Shown here: positions 8,343 to 16,217 of the stretch, in pieces
How positions within the stretch are numbered: the stretch's first letter is position 1
Layout of the letters: each line of letters opens with the position of its first letter
Source of the DNA: Thermoflexus sp042408815
Lineage (GTDB): Bacteria; Chloroflexota; Anaerolineae; Thermoflexales; Thermoflexaceae
Direction: 5' to 3'
DNA: 60,810 bases
Assembly: GCF_042408815.1 (NCBI RefSeq)
Contig: NZ_JBHOQR010000015.1
Coordinates: forward strand, 1 to 60,810
The notes under the pieces: generated by a model
Told to the model about the DNA's origin: nothing
The model's database searches: none
What the model saw: the letters and a program-made list of their open reading frames with translations, nothing else
Position numbers and translations under genes: made by a program

Positions 8343-10751
8343 TTAACGCCGGTGCCCCCTCACCCTGGATCGGAGGGCGGGGAGAGAGCGGACGAGGGCC
8401 GCTTGCAGGACTTCTTCCATGGTCTCCACGAAGATCAAGGTCATGCCCCGGATCTCCCGTCGGGGCAGCTCGACGAGGTCCCGCTGGTTCTTCTTGGGCA
8501 GGATCACCCGCTGGATCCCCGCCCGATGGGCAGCCAGGATCTTCTCCTTTAACCCCCCAATGGGCAGCACCCGTCCCCGCAGGGTGATCTCCCCCGTCAT
8601 CGCCGTGTCCCGCCGCACCGGGATCCCCGTGAAGGCCGACACCAGGGCCGTGGCCATGGTGATCCCCGCCGAAGGCCCGTCCTTCGGGATCGCCCCCTCC
8701 GGCACATGGAGGTGCACATCCGTTTTCTCGAACCGCTTCGGCCGGATCCCGAAATCGCGCGCCCGGGAACGCACATAGCTCAACGCCGCTTGGGCCGACT
8801 CCTGCATCACCTCCCCCAGTTGGCCCGTGAGCAGCAAAACGCCCTTCCCCTCCATCAGGGTCACTTCCACCGGCATCACCTCGCCCCCCGTTTCGGTCCA
8901 GGCCAGGGCCATGGCCACACCCACCTGATCCACTTCCTCCGCCCGGCCGTAGTCGTAACGCGGAGGCCCCAGATAGCGCTCCAGGGCCGCCGGGGTGATT
9001 ACCCGCCGATACAGCTTCCCCTCCGCCACCAGCCGCGCCGTCTTGCGGCAGATGGCCGCGATCTCCCGCTCCAGGTTCCGCACCCCCGCCTCCGAGGTGT
9101 ACTCCCGGATGATCCGCCGCAGGGCCCCATCGGTGATCTTCAGCGGGATCCCCTGCAACCCATTCTCTTCGATCTGACGGGGAATGAGGAACCGCCGGGC
9201 GATCTGCACCTTCTCCCCCTCGGTGTAGCCCGGGAACTCAATCACCTCCAGGCGATCCCGCAGCGCCGGCGGGATTGTGTCCAGGATGTTGGCCGTGGTG
9301 ATGAAGAGAACCTTGGAAAGGTTGTAGGGGATCTCCAGATAATGGTCCGAGAAGGCATGGTTCTGCTCGGGGTCCAGCACCTCGAGGAGCGCCGCCGCCG
9401 GATCCCCGCGGAAGTCAGCCCCGATCTTGTCGATTTCATCCAGCATGAAAACCGGATTGATGGTCCCCGCCCGGGCCATCCCCTGCAGGATCCGTCCCGG
9501 CAGGGCGCCGATGTAGGTCCGGCGATGGCCCCGGATCTCCGCCTCGTCGTGGATGCCCCCCAGGGAAACGCGAACGAACCGCCGGCCCAGGGCCTCGGCG
9601 ATGGCTTTCCCCAGGGAGGTCTTGCCGGTGCCCGGCGGGCCCACGAAGCACAGGATAGGGCTGCGGCTGCGCTCCCCGGCCAGCTTGCGCACGGCCAGGA
9701 ACTCCAGGATCCGCTCCTTGGCTTTCCTCAGCCCGTAGTGATGCCGCTCCAGCACCTCCGCCGCGTGGGCGATGTCCAGGTTGTCTTCTGTCTCTTCGGT
9801 CCACGGGAGCTCCAGGATCCAGTCGATGTAGGTGCGGATGATGCTAACCTCCGGGGAGAGGGGCGGCATTTGGGCGAGGCGGTTGAGCTCCTTCTCCGCC
9901 CGGGCCCGCACCTCCTCTGGAAGGTTCTTGGCTTCGATCCGCGCCCGCAGCTCCTGGATCTCTTGGGTGTAGACGTCGACCTCCCCCAGCTCGTGCTGGA
10001 TGGCTTTCATTTGCTCCCGCAGGTAGAACTCCCGCTGGGTGCGGTCGACCTCCTGCTGCACCTGGGCCTGGATCTTGCTCTCCAGCTCGAGCACGTCCAG
10101 AAGCCGGGCGAGCAGGATGGAAAGGCGCAACAACCGGGCGGAGGGCTCGAAGATCTCCAGGAGCTCCTGCCGCTCCGCCGCCTTCAGGTTCAGGGTGCTG
10201 GCGATCAGATCCGCCAGCCAGCCCGGCTCGTCGATGTTCATAGCGAAGACATACGCGTCTTCCGGAACCGCCCGGTCGAGCTGCACCACCCGCTCAAACT
10301 GGGAGAGGACGGCCCGCATCAGTGCCTCGGTGGCCGGCGGCCGGTCCGTCCGTTCGAAGATGAGGCGGACCCGAGCCCGTAGGTAGGGCTCCTGCTGGAG
10401 GAACTCCACCACCTGGGCCCGTTGCTGGCCCTGAACCAGGACGCTGGTGGTGCCATCGGGCATGCGCAGCACGCGGGCCACCGAGACCAGTGTCCCGACT
10501 GTATATAGATCCTCCGGCGTGGGGTCCTCAATGTGCTCCTCCCGCTGGGTGAGGACCACCAGCGGCTCCTCCCGCTGGACGGCCGCCTCCACCGCCCGCA
10601 GGGATTTGTCGCGGCCCACCAGGATCGGGGTCACCATCCGGGGGAAGACCACCACGTCCCGCAAAGGGAGGATGGCCGCCTCCACCAGCTCCTCCCCCTC
10701 GACCCGCTGGCCCTGTGCTTCCTGTCCCAGAACCGACTCCAACGCCATCAT
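8343..10751 (-). CDS. lon: ATP-dependent Lon protease
   Basis: At 802 residues this is a full-length LonA. The N-terminal substrate-binding LAN domain starts with LPLRDVVVFPRMVTPILVGR. The AAA+ module has Walker A GPPGTGKT at 371-378 and Walker B FMLDEIDK near 435-442. The Ser-Lys protease domain has PKDGPSAG with catalytic S694 and GGLKEK with K737, the 43-residue spacing of E. coli Lon. It degrades misfolded and regulatory proteins in the cytoplasm. The start is ATG 10751 with AAGGCGG upstream; a second ATG follows directly. The 179 bases upstream hold a palindromic repeat (10821-10858) and a weak TAGAAT-like -10 element. I saw no HrcA/CIRCE operator. Confidence 0.98.
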   Translation of the reverse strand: MMALESVLGQEAQGQRVEGEELVEAAILPLRDVVVFPRMVTPILVGRDKSLRAVEAAVQREEPLVVLTQREEHIEDPTPEDLYTVGTLVSVARVLRMPDGTTSVLVQGQQRAQVVEFLQQEPYLRARVRLIFERTDRPPATEALMRAVLSQFERVVQLDRAVPEDAYVFAMNIDEPGWLADLIASTLNLKAAERQELLEIFEPSARLLRLSILLARLLDVLELESKIQAQVQQEVDRTQREFYLREQMKAIQHELGEVDVYTQEIQELRARIEAKNLPEEVRARAEKELNRLAQMPPLSPEVSIIRTYIDWILELPWTEETEDNLDIAHAAEVLERHHYGLRKAKERILEFLAVRKLAGERSRSPILCFVGPPGTGKTSLGKAIAEALGRRFVRVSLGGIHDEAEIRGHRRTYIGALPGRILQGMARAGTINPVFMLDEIDKIGADFRGDPAAALLEVLDPEQNHAFSDHYLEIPYNLSKVLFITTANILDTIPPALRDRLEVIEFPGYTEGEKVQIARRFLIPRQIEENGLQGIPLKITDGALRRIIREYTSEAGVRNLEREIAAICRKTARLVAEGKLYRRVITPAALERYLGPPRYDYGRAEEVDQVGVAMALAWTETGGEVMPVEVTLMEGKGVLLLTGQLGEVMQESAQAALSYVRSRARDFGIRPKRFEKTDVHLHVPEGAIPKDGPSAGITMATALVSAFTGIPVRRDTAMTGEITLRGRVLPIGGLKEKILAAHRAGIQRVILPKKNQRDLVELPRREIRGMTLIFVETMEEVLQAALVRSLPALRSRVRGHRR

Positions 10752-10820
10752 GCCCGCCTTTTGTCGCTCGCTTTCGAGGGTATCGAGATTCTATCAAAGC
10801 CGCCAGCGGGGGAGGTCTCG

Positions 10821-10858
10821 GTTTTCACGCCGATTGGAAATCGGCCTCCCGAGGCACT
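10821..10858 (-). repeat. Dispersed palindromic repeat, copy 1
   Basis: On the minus strand this 38-base stretch reads AGTGCCTCGGGAGGCCG followed by a self-complementary GCCGAT/ATCGGC hairpin and an A-rich end. A second copy at 38109-38146 (plus strand) matches at 29 of 38 positions, and at 19 of 20 across the hairpin core. This copy sits in the gap upstream of lon. No coding potential. Confidence 0.5.
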
Positions 10859-10930
10859 CCGCGCTAAGCGTCGGCCGGCACAGGCCAACCACCCGCCAAA
10901 GGCCCATGAGGTCGAATTCATTCGACGCCC

Positions 10931-11374
10931 TTACAAATCCCGGAAGAGCGCGGTGATGTCCCCCTCTAAGCCGGGGATCCGACGGCTGCGCACCCGGCCT
11001 TCCCCCCGCGCTCCCTCGATGAGCACGAGCCGATCCCTTTCCAGCCCATAGACCTCAACCGTCCGCGTCTCCGGATCCACCACCCAGGATTCCGGCACCC
11101 CCGCCCGTAATTGTAGCGCTTCTCCAGAAGATCGAGATGGGCCGTTGACGGCGAAACCACATGGGTCTCCCGCAGCCGATCTGCATGCTCCCACAAGTAC
11201 CACCCGGAGGTCCGGCGGATACACCGTGTCCTCCCCCAGCTTCGCATCCATGGGAATCCCCCGCATTGGGATCCAGTAGCCTGGCTGATCCTCCGCCCAC
11301 CGGCGGAAGGCTTCATGGCTCTCCAAACGGACAGGCTGCGCGGCCGCCCGAGCCATGTCCACCTCCGGCCTCAT
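10931..11374 (-). pseudogene. Uma2-family (DUF820) endonuclease-fold protein, frameshifted and internally deleted
   Basis: One frame is open for 147 codons but only its ends look like protein: LESHEAFRRWAEDQPGYW and YPPDLRVVL at the front, RAGVPESWVVDPETRTVEVY at the back. The middle of the Uma2 fold is found in the next frame, where minus-strand bases from about 11190 to 11115 read EHADRLRETHVVSPSTAHLD and LLEKRYNYG. Joining the frames rebuilds the family consensus, with two opposite frame changes near 11190 and 11112. The strand that normally contributes PDLVVE before SPST is also missing, as is most of the N-terminal half; the family is usually near 190 residues. I read it as a decayed gene. 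Uma2 proteins are PD-(D/E)XK-like and numerous in Chloroflexota and Cyanobacteria, with unknown function. Confidence 0.72.
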
Positions 11375-11389
11375 TCTACCGACAGGCCT

Positions 11390-12418
11390 TCATCCCCCGA
11401 ATCCCTGCGGGCACGGGTGGGGATGCACCGCGCGCTCCCGGATCTGCCGCTGGAGCCAGGAGGGCGCGATCCGGAAAAAGGCCGGCGTTCCCCGCCAGAC
11501 GAAGCCCCCTTCCTCCAGCTTCAGCGTCCACCGCATCCCGAACGGCAGCTCCCCCCGCCGGCTCTGACGCAGGATCCGCCGCACCGCCTCGTCGATCGCC
11601 GGGGTGACCGAGCCCAGGAGCGCCTCAAAGGCCGGGGAGCGCATGGCCTCGTAGCGCGCCCCCCAGTCTTCCCCAAACCCAATGGCGTAGCGCCGCGTGG
11701 CCGCCGCGGCCTCGAAAAGGCCGGCGCTGCTCCCTCCGGCCAGCCCGCTGAGGATCTCCGCGCCCCGCTCATACAGCCGCAGCGCCGCCTTGAAACCCGC
11801 GACCGGGTCCGAAGTCGTGGCGATCTCCTCCAGGAGGATCCCATCGGAGCGCACCCCCGCCGCCCAGGCCCCACACCGATATCCCTCCAGAGCCACCGAG
11901 GCCCCTGGGCCGGCCAGCGCCCCAATCCGCCGCCCAGACCTTCGATCAGATCCTTCTTGTCCAACGAGATGGCCCGCGATATACCCGGCCAGCCAGCCGG
12001 CTTCCCATGCATCCCATGAAAGAACCAGCACATTCGCTGGGATCTCCCCCGGATCCTCCAGGCCGAGCAAGACAAAGCGCTTGCCGGGGAAGATCCGCGC
12101 CTGTTCTAGGCCGAGGCGAGCGGGGCCTTCCATCCCGATGATGAAAAGCCGGCGATCGGGCTCCCGAACGGCTTCCCGGATCATCCGTTCCCAGGCGATG
12201 GGATCCTCCCCGAGCGCCAGCAGCGGAACGCGCACGCCCTCGCTCCGCTGGAAGGCGGCGACGCCCGCCGCGGCGAAATCGAAGGGGCCTCGATCGCCTT
12301 CCACCCCCTGGATGAGGAGAACCACCGAGGTCAGTGAGGGCCGGGCCTCTCCCCCTTTCCCTGCACAACCGGCTATCAGAAGGATCCCCGCGAGGCCGAT
12401 CCGGAGCCATCCTTTCAT
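11390..12418 (-). CDS. BMP/PnrA-like substrate-binding lipoprotein
   Basis: The 342-residue protein starts with a lipoprotein signal, ILLIAGC, whose cysteine is near residue 18. The rest follows the BMP (Med/PnrA) periplasmic-binding fold: FAAAGVAAFQRSEG, then RLFIIGMEG, PANVLVLSWDAWEAGWLAGY (compare the family F-x-x-x-E-G-A-x-L-A-G motif) and IGALAGPGASVALEGYRCG. Members bind nucleosides for ABC import or act as sensors. No permease or ATPase gene is next to it. Its ATG overlaps the stop of the response-regulator gene (ATGA), so the two are translated together, which favours a sensory role. Ligand unknown. Confidence 0.75.
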   Translation of the reverse strand: MKGWLRIGLAGILLIAGCAGKGGEARPSLTSVVLLIQGVEGDRGPFDFAAAGVAAFQRSEGVRVPLLALGEDPIAWERMIREAVREPDRRLFIIGMEGPARLGLEQARIFPGKRFVLLGLEDPGEIPANVLVLSWDAWEAGWLAGYIAGHLVGQEGSDRRSGRRIGALAGPGASVALEGYRCGAWAAGVRSDGILLEEIATTSDPVAGFKAALRLYERGAEILSGLAGGSSAGLFEAAAATRRYAIGFGEDWGARYEAMRSPAFEALLGSVTPAIDEAVRRILRQSRRGELPFGMRWTLKLEEGGFVWRGTPAFFRIAPSWLQRQIRERAVHPHPCPQGFGG

Positions 12419-13407
12419 CCCGCGCGCCCTTCCCCTTCCTCTTCCTCCAGATCCGGGATCAGGCCCCGGGCCCGAGCCTCATCGTAGCTGAGCAGCTCCC
12501 CTTCGAGAGGCACCGGGAACGCTTCCCCCTCTTCGAGGAAAGGGATGGCTTCAGGGGGAGATTCCGCCGGGGAGGGCTGCTCGGGAGGGACGGCCTCGGC
12601 CAGGGAAGGCGCTGCCTCCAGCCTCCTCAGCCGGGCGATGGCGTCCCGGAGCTCCAGCCAGGCCAGCCCGGGCTTCACGGTGCGAGGAACCACCGCCACC
12701 AGAAAGCGCCCGGGCTCCAGACGAAGCCCATAGAGGGCGCGTTGCGCCCCTTCCCACATCTGGGCCGCGAAAGCCGGCTCACCAAGAGCCAAGGCCAGGG
12801 TTTCCAGGAGCGCCCCGATCTGGGCGATCGCCCGGGCCACGGCCTGAGCCACCGACTCGGATACCCATCCCTGGGCGGCCAGCACCTCGCCCTGGGATCC
12901 GGTTAGCAGCGTCAGCTCCGCCCCCAGCCGGCCCTGCAATGTGCGCAGGATCTCTTCCGCCTGCTCCCGCTGATCTGGGGTCAGGCCCTGGGAAGCGACA
13001 AGCGCATGGGGAACAGGAGCAGAGGAGGGGCCGGCCGATCGGTGGGCCAAGGCCCGCGCTACCGTCTCCAGGACCTCGCTGGCGGTAAACGGTTTGGCGA
13101 TGAAATCCACCGCCCCTTCCCGGAAGGCCTGGGCCACGGTCTCGGCGTCCGCGAAGCCGCTGAGGGCGACCACCGGGAGATCCGGCCAAGATTCCCGCAG
13201 GCGGCGGATGAGGGCCATCCCTCCCATCCCGCCCATCCGCAGATCGGTGATCACCAGATCGACGGCCGCGCCCTCCAGGATCTGGAGCGCCCGCTCGGCG
13301 CTGGGCGCGGTGCGCACCGCATAGCCCGCCACCCCGAGGATGTCGCTCAGGGTCTGCAGCACATCGATGGAATCATCGATGATCAGCACACAGGGCACCT
13401 TCGCCAT
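12415..13407 (-). CDS. Response regulator with C-terminal roadblock-like region
   Basis: Residues 1-120 form a CheY-like receiver: acidic pair D11/D12, phospho-acceptor D55 in LVITDLRMGG, S83 in VVALSGF and K105 in DFIAKPF. There is no DNA-binding domain. Residues from about 145 to 255 (ILRTLQGRLGAELTLLTGSQ, then GRFLVAVVP) look like a roadblock/LC7 or degenerate GAF fold, and the tail is acidic and proline-rich. Such proteins signal by protein contact, for example with small GTPases. It precedes the BMP lipoprotein with a 4-base overlap. No histidine kinase gene lies in the window. Receiver assignment is firm; the C-terminal fold is a guess. Confidence 0.85.
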   Translation of the reverse strand: MAKVPCVLIIDDSIDVLQTLSDILGVAGYAVRTAPSAERALQILEGAAVDLVITDLRMGGMGGMALIRRLRESWPDLPVVALSGFADAETVAQAFREGAVDFIAKPFTASEVLETVARALAHRSAGPSSAPVPHALVASQGLTPDQREQAEEILRTLQGRLGAELTLLTGSQGEVLAAQGWVSESVAQAVARAIAQIGALLETLALALGEPAFAAQMWEGAQRALYGLRLEPGRFLVAVVPRTVKPGLAWLELRDAIARLRRLEAAPSLAEAVPPEQPSPAESPPEAIPFLEEGEAFPVPLEGELLSYDEARARGLIPDLEEEEGEGRAG

Positions 13408-13438
13408 CTTTGACCGGTGAAAGGGGATCAGCGAACCA

Positions 13439-13810
13439 TCAGCCGCCGGTTGTGATCGCTCGAAGGGTTAGCCCAATCATGATGGCCAGCGCGATGCTGT
13501 AAAGCAACTGTTCCTGGCGCCCATCGCGGCCGCGGGTGTAAGCGTAAACCAGGGGAAGGGCCAGCGCCAGGACGATCCCATACAAAAAGTGCAGGCCGCC
13601 CCGGGCGGGCCAGAGCCGCATCAGGACCATTGTCACGCCCAGGAGCCCCTGGAGGAGGATCACCCCCTCCAGGATCCACAACGCCCCCCAGAAATCCCCG
13701 CGGACCCCCTCCCCTCGCAGGTAGCGCCAGAACCCCCACAGCGCGCAGATCAGGGTGAAGAACAAGATCGTCCGGCTGAGCCCATCGTGCAGGGTGATCA
13801 GCGTCCCCAT
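13439..13810 (-). CDS. Small four-helix membrane protein
   Basis: Unrecognised. The protein has four hydrophobic helices (TILFFTLICALWGFW; GALWILEGVILLQGLLGVTM; GLHFLYGIVLALALPLVYAY; LLYSIALAIMIGLTLRAI) and histidines at the start of helix 1 (ITLHDGLSR) and helix 3 (GLHFLYG). That recalls half of a CtaA-like haem protein, but the similarity is weak. An in-frame ATG at 13936 overlaps the stop of the upstream TlpA gene (TGATG) and would add 42 polar residues that do not look conserved. I prefer 13810, where the membrane protein starts MGTLITLHDGLSR. It belongs to the cytochrome-biogenesis operon, so a haem or redox role is possible. Confidence 0.65.
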   Translation of the reverse strand: MGTLITLHDGLSRTILFFTLICALWGFWRYLRGEGVRGDFWGALWILEGVILLQGLLGVTMVLMRLWPARGGLHFLYGIVLALALPLVYAYTRGRDGRQEQLLYSIALAIMIGLTLRAITTGG

Positions 13811-13935
13811 AGGGATGCCCGGTTGTGAACGGATGGGGAATGCAATCCTGTGCCGCCAGGCATTCGGGTAGGGATCCGATCCCCAAAACCCCCGGAGGGA
13901 AACAGCAACGGGGGAAGGGGAAAGATCGGCCAACA

Positions 13936-14472
13936 TCAGCGACTCAGCAGGGGCCGGATGGTTTTCTCCACATCCTCACGGCCCTTCAGGATGCCCACCG
14001 CCACCCGGTGGATAACCCCCTCCCGAGTCACGAAAACCGTGGTGGGAACCCCGAAGATGCGATAGGCGCGCTCTGCCCGACCGTTGTGATCCAGCAGAAT
14101 GGGAAAGGGCAGATCGAATGCTTCCACGAACTTCCGCACCTCCGAAACATCGTCCTGGGAAGTGAGGTTCACCCCCAAGATCTCCAGGCCCTGGTCATGG
14201 TAATCCCGATAGATCTGCGCGAGCAACGGCATCTCCTCGCGGCACGGCCCACACCATGTCGCCCAGAAGTTCAGCAGCACGACCTTTCCCCGCAGATCCC
14301 TCAGTCGCACCGTTCCCCCATCCAGGCGCTCCAGCTCGAAATCTGGCGCCGGGATCCCGGTGGTCAGGCCTATGGAAACCGGGGTGGAAACGGGGGGCGT
14401 CGGATTCCTCCCAGGGAGGCGCTGACAGGCCATGGCGAGCAGCATCAGGAGCGCGATCGCCCGCTTACCCAT
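13936..14472 (-). CDS. TlpA/ResA-type thiol-disulfide oxidoreductase lipoprotein
   Basis: The 178-residue protein has a lipoprotein signal ending LLAMAC (C16), a proline-rich linker, then a thioredoxin fold. The redox centre is FWATWCGPCREEMP with C74 and C77, and the cis-proline region lies near FGVPTTVFVTREG. It would sit outside the membrane and keep apocytochrome cysteines reduced, receiving electrons from CcdA. Its start overlaps the ccdA stop by eight bases and its stop overlaps the next possible ATG. This is the second TlpA-like protein of the run (the other is at 19943-20488), so one may serve another target. Confidence 0.92.
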   Translation of the reverse strand: MGKRAIALLMLLAMACQRLPGRNPTPPVSTPVSIGLTTGIPAPDFELERLDGGTVRLRDLRGKVVLLNFWATWCGPCREEMPLLAQIYRDYHDQGLEILGVNLTSQDDVSEVRKFVEAFDLPFPILLDHNGRAERAYRIFGVPTTVFVTREGVIHRVAVGILKGREDVEKTIRPLLSR

Positions 14473-15274
14473 GGATACCTCCCAAACTCCGGCCGCTGAG
14501 ATAGCCCAGATAGGCCGGGACTAAAGGGAAGACACAAGGCGAAAAGAACGAGAGCAGGCCGGCCAGGAAGGCGACCGGATAGCCCAACCCCGCGCCCGGT
14601 CCTACATCGAGGAACAGGCCCAGCTGGGACGTCCAGATGCGCAGATGGGTGAACGTGGGAACCCAAAGGGGCAGCGTCGTAGTCGAAAGGGAGCGGGACA
14701 GCACGTCCAGCAGCACCATCCCGCCGATGAGGAGGAGCAGCATGCCGCTGGCGAAGTGGAAGGCCGGCAGGTATCGCCGCATCCGCCGCATCCCGGCGAG
14801 GGCGCGATCGAGCAGCAGCCCCATGGCCAGGAAGGGAAGACCCAGGCCGATGGCGTAAGCGGCCAGCAGCCCCAGCGCCTGGCCTGCCGTTTCTTGCCGG
14901 AAGGTCAGGGTGAGGATCGCCCCCAACGTGGGGCCCACGCACGGGGTCCATCCTGCGGCGAAAAAGACCCCCATCAGCCCCGAGGTCAGGTAGCTGAACG
15001 ACCGGGCCTCCCGGAGATGCGGGCGCCACTCGGACATCATCAAGGGGTAGAGCAGAGGGATCCGAACCCCCAGCATCCCCAGGCCCATCAGGACCACCAC
15101 GCTTCCCCCGAGGGCGGCCAGGAAGTCCCGTCCCTCGAAGAAGAGCCGGCCGAGGAGGGTGGCCGCCCCGCCCCAGGCGAAGACGAACACGAAGGAGAAC
15201 CCCAGCACGAAGGCCAGGGCGTGGGAGAACGTGCGCCAGCGGAGAGCCAGCATTCCCTCTTCACCGGAGGGCAT
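14465..15274 (-). CDS. ccdA: CcdA-family electron-transfer membrane protein, helix 1 moved to the C-terminus
   Basis: CcdA carries electrons from cytoplasmic thioredoxin across the membrane through two cysteines, one in helix 1 and one in helix 4. Here the protein opens with what is normally helix 2 (FSHALAFVLGFSFVFVFAWG), has the helix-4 motif AAGWTPCVGPTLGAIL (C112), and ends with the motif that belongs at the N-terminus, FFSPCVFPLVPAYLGYLSG (C247 of 269). Between helix 6 and this last helix lies a linker of about 40 residues. Six helices remain. ATG 15274 has GGGAGGG five bases upstream and overlaps ccmD by 14 bases; ATG 15253 is an alternative. No helix-1 sequence is found ahead of the start. 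TlpA follows directly. Confidence 0.88.
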   Translation of the reverse strand: MPSGEEGMLALRWRTFSHALAFVLGFSFVFVFAWGGAATLLGRLFFEGRDFLAALGGSVVVLMGLGMLGVRIPLLYPLMMSEWRPHLREARSFSYLTSGLMGVFFAAGWTPCVGPTLGAILTLTFRQETAGQALGLLAAYAIGLGLPFLAMGLLLDRALAGMRRMRRYLPAFHFASGMLLLLIGGMVLLDVLSRSLSTTTLPLWVPTFTHLRIWTSQLGLFLDVGPGAGLGYPVAFLAGLLSFFSPCVFPLVPAYLGYLSGRSLGGIHG

Positions 15275-15419
15275 CGCTTCCCTCCCCCTGCTCCGGGTTG
15301 AGCCGCGCGCGGAGGCGGGCGATGCGCTCTTCCAGCGCCCGCTGTCGGCGCAACAGGTAAAACACATAGAAGAACGTGATCCCCCAGAAGACCAGATACG
15401 CTGCGACCAGATAGCCCAT
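15261..15419 (-). CDS. ccmD: CcmD-like small membrane protein
   Basis: This 52-residue protein consists of one helix (YLVAAYLVFWGITFFYVFYL) and a basic, charged tail (RRQRALEERIARLRARL), the usual CcmD build. CcmD links haem-loaded CcmE to the CcmABC complex and helps its release. It lies between ccmC (35 bases upstream) and ccdA (14-base overlap), the place expected in System I operons. The longer open frame upstream is only a shadow of ccmC; ATG 15419 gives the right start. Confidence 0.85.
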   Translation of the reverse strand: MGYLVAAYLVFWGITFFYVFYLLRRQRALEERIARLRARLNPEQGEGSDALR

Positions 15420-15454
15420 CGGACGAACTCCGGGAACAGGATGAGGGTGCAGCC

Positions 15455-16165
15455 TCAGGATGCCTCCGTCGCCGCTTCCAGCGCCTCCAGGGCCTCCTGG
15501 GCCCGCTGGACCCGATAGCGCATCCCGAGGAGCATGCTGAACAGCAATGTCCAGGCGATCAGGCTGATCACCATGGTGTGCACCATGCGGGGCGTCAGGC
15601 CGAACTGCCCCTGGGCCTCCGAGGAGACGCTGGGACCGAGCACGATCGGATGGATCGTGCGCAGCAGGCGGGCCGAAAGATACGTGAGGGGCACGGTCAC
15701 GAAGGCCACGATGGCGTAAACCGCCGCGAAGCGAGCCCGGGTCTCCGGATTCTCCACCGCATTCCGCAGGAGCAGATAAGCCAGATACACCACCCAGGTG
15801 ATCGTCGTGGTGGTCAATCGCGGATCCCATGTCCACCACGTGTTCCACACGGGGCGGGCCCAGAGGGAGCCCGTGACGATCGCCATAGTGAGCAACACCA
15901 GCCCGACTTCCACCGCGGCATGGCCGAGTTGATCCCAGCGGGCCGACCGCGTCCGCAGGTAAGCGATCGCGCTGGCGAGGGCCACGGCGAAGGCCAGAAA
16001 GCCCGACCACGCTGTGCTGATGTGGAAGTAAAAGATCCGCTGCACATCCCCCATTTTCGCCTCGCGGGGCGCGTAAAGGAAGACGGCGAGGGTCGCCAGG
16101 ATCATCAGGGCAATGGTCATCCCCAACCAGATCCGCTCCCACGCTCGCATGAAGGCCTCCTCCAT
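15455..16165 (-). CDS. ccmC: Haem-handling membrane protein CcmC
   Basis: The 236-residue protein has six predicted helices and the WWD haem-handling motif as WNTWWTWDPRLTT (around residue 105), with flanking histidines FYFHISTAW and LLRTIHPIVLG as haem ligands. CcmC presents haem to CcmE on the outer face of the membrane. The start ATG 16165 is followed five codons later by another ATG (16150). It sits 52 bases after the ccmA-ccmB fusion and 35 before ccmD, so the CcmABCD complex is encoded together. Confidence 0.95.
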   Translation of the reverse strand: MEEAFMRAWERIWLGMTIALMILATLAVFLYAPREAKMGDVQRIFYFHISTAWSGFLAFAVALASAIAYLRTRSARWDQLGHAAVEVGLVLLTMAIVTGSLWARPVWNTWWTWDPRLTTTTITWVVYLAYLLLRNAVENPETRARFAAVYAIVAFVTVPLTYLSARLLRTIHPIVLGPSVSSEAQGQFGLTPRMVHTMVISLIAWTLLFSMLLGMRYRVQRAQEALEALEAATEAS

Positions 16166-16217
16166 CCAAGGGAGAGAAAGGGCATATCTGGGAACACGGC
16201 CACAACACCACCCGGCG

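Noticed and set aside
8706..10382. A 558-codon plus-strand frame opposite lon
   Set aside because: Rich in H, P, R and Q with no fold pattern; it is the antisense shadow of a well conserved gene.
15420..16211. A 316-codon minus-strand frame that ends in CcmD
   Set aside because: Only its last 52 codons are protein-like; the rest is a shadow of ccmC in another frame.
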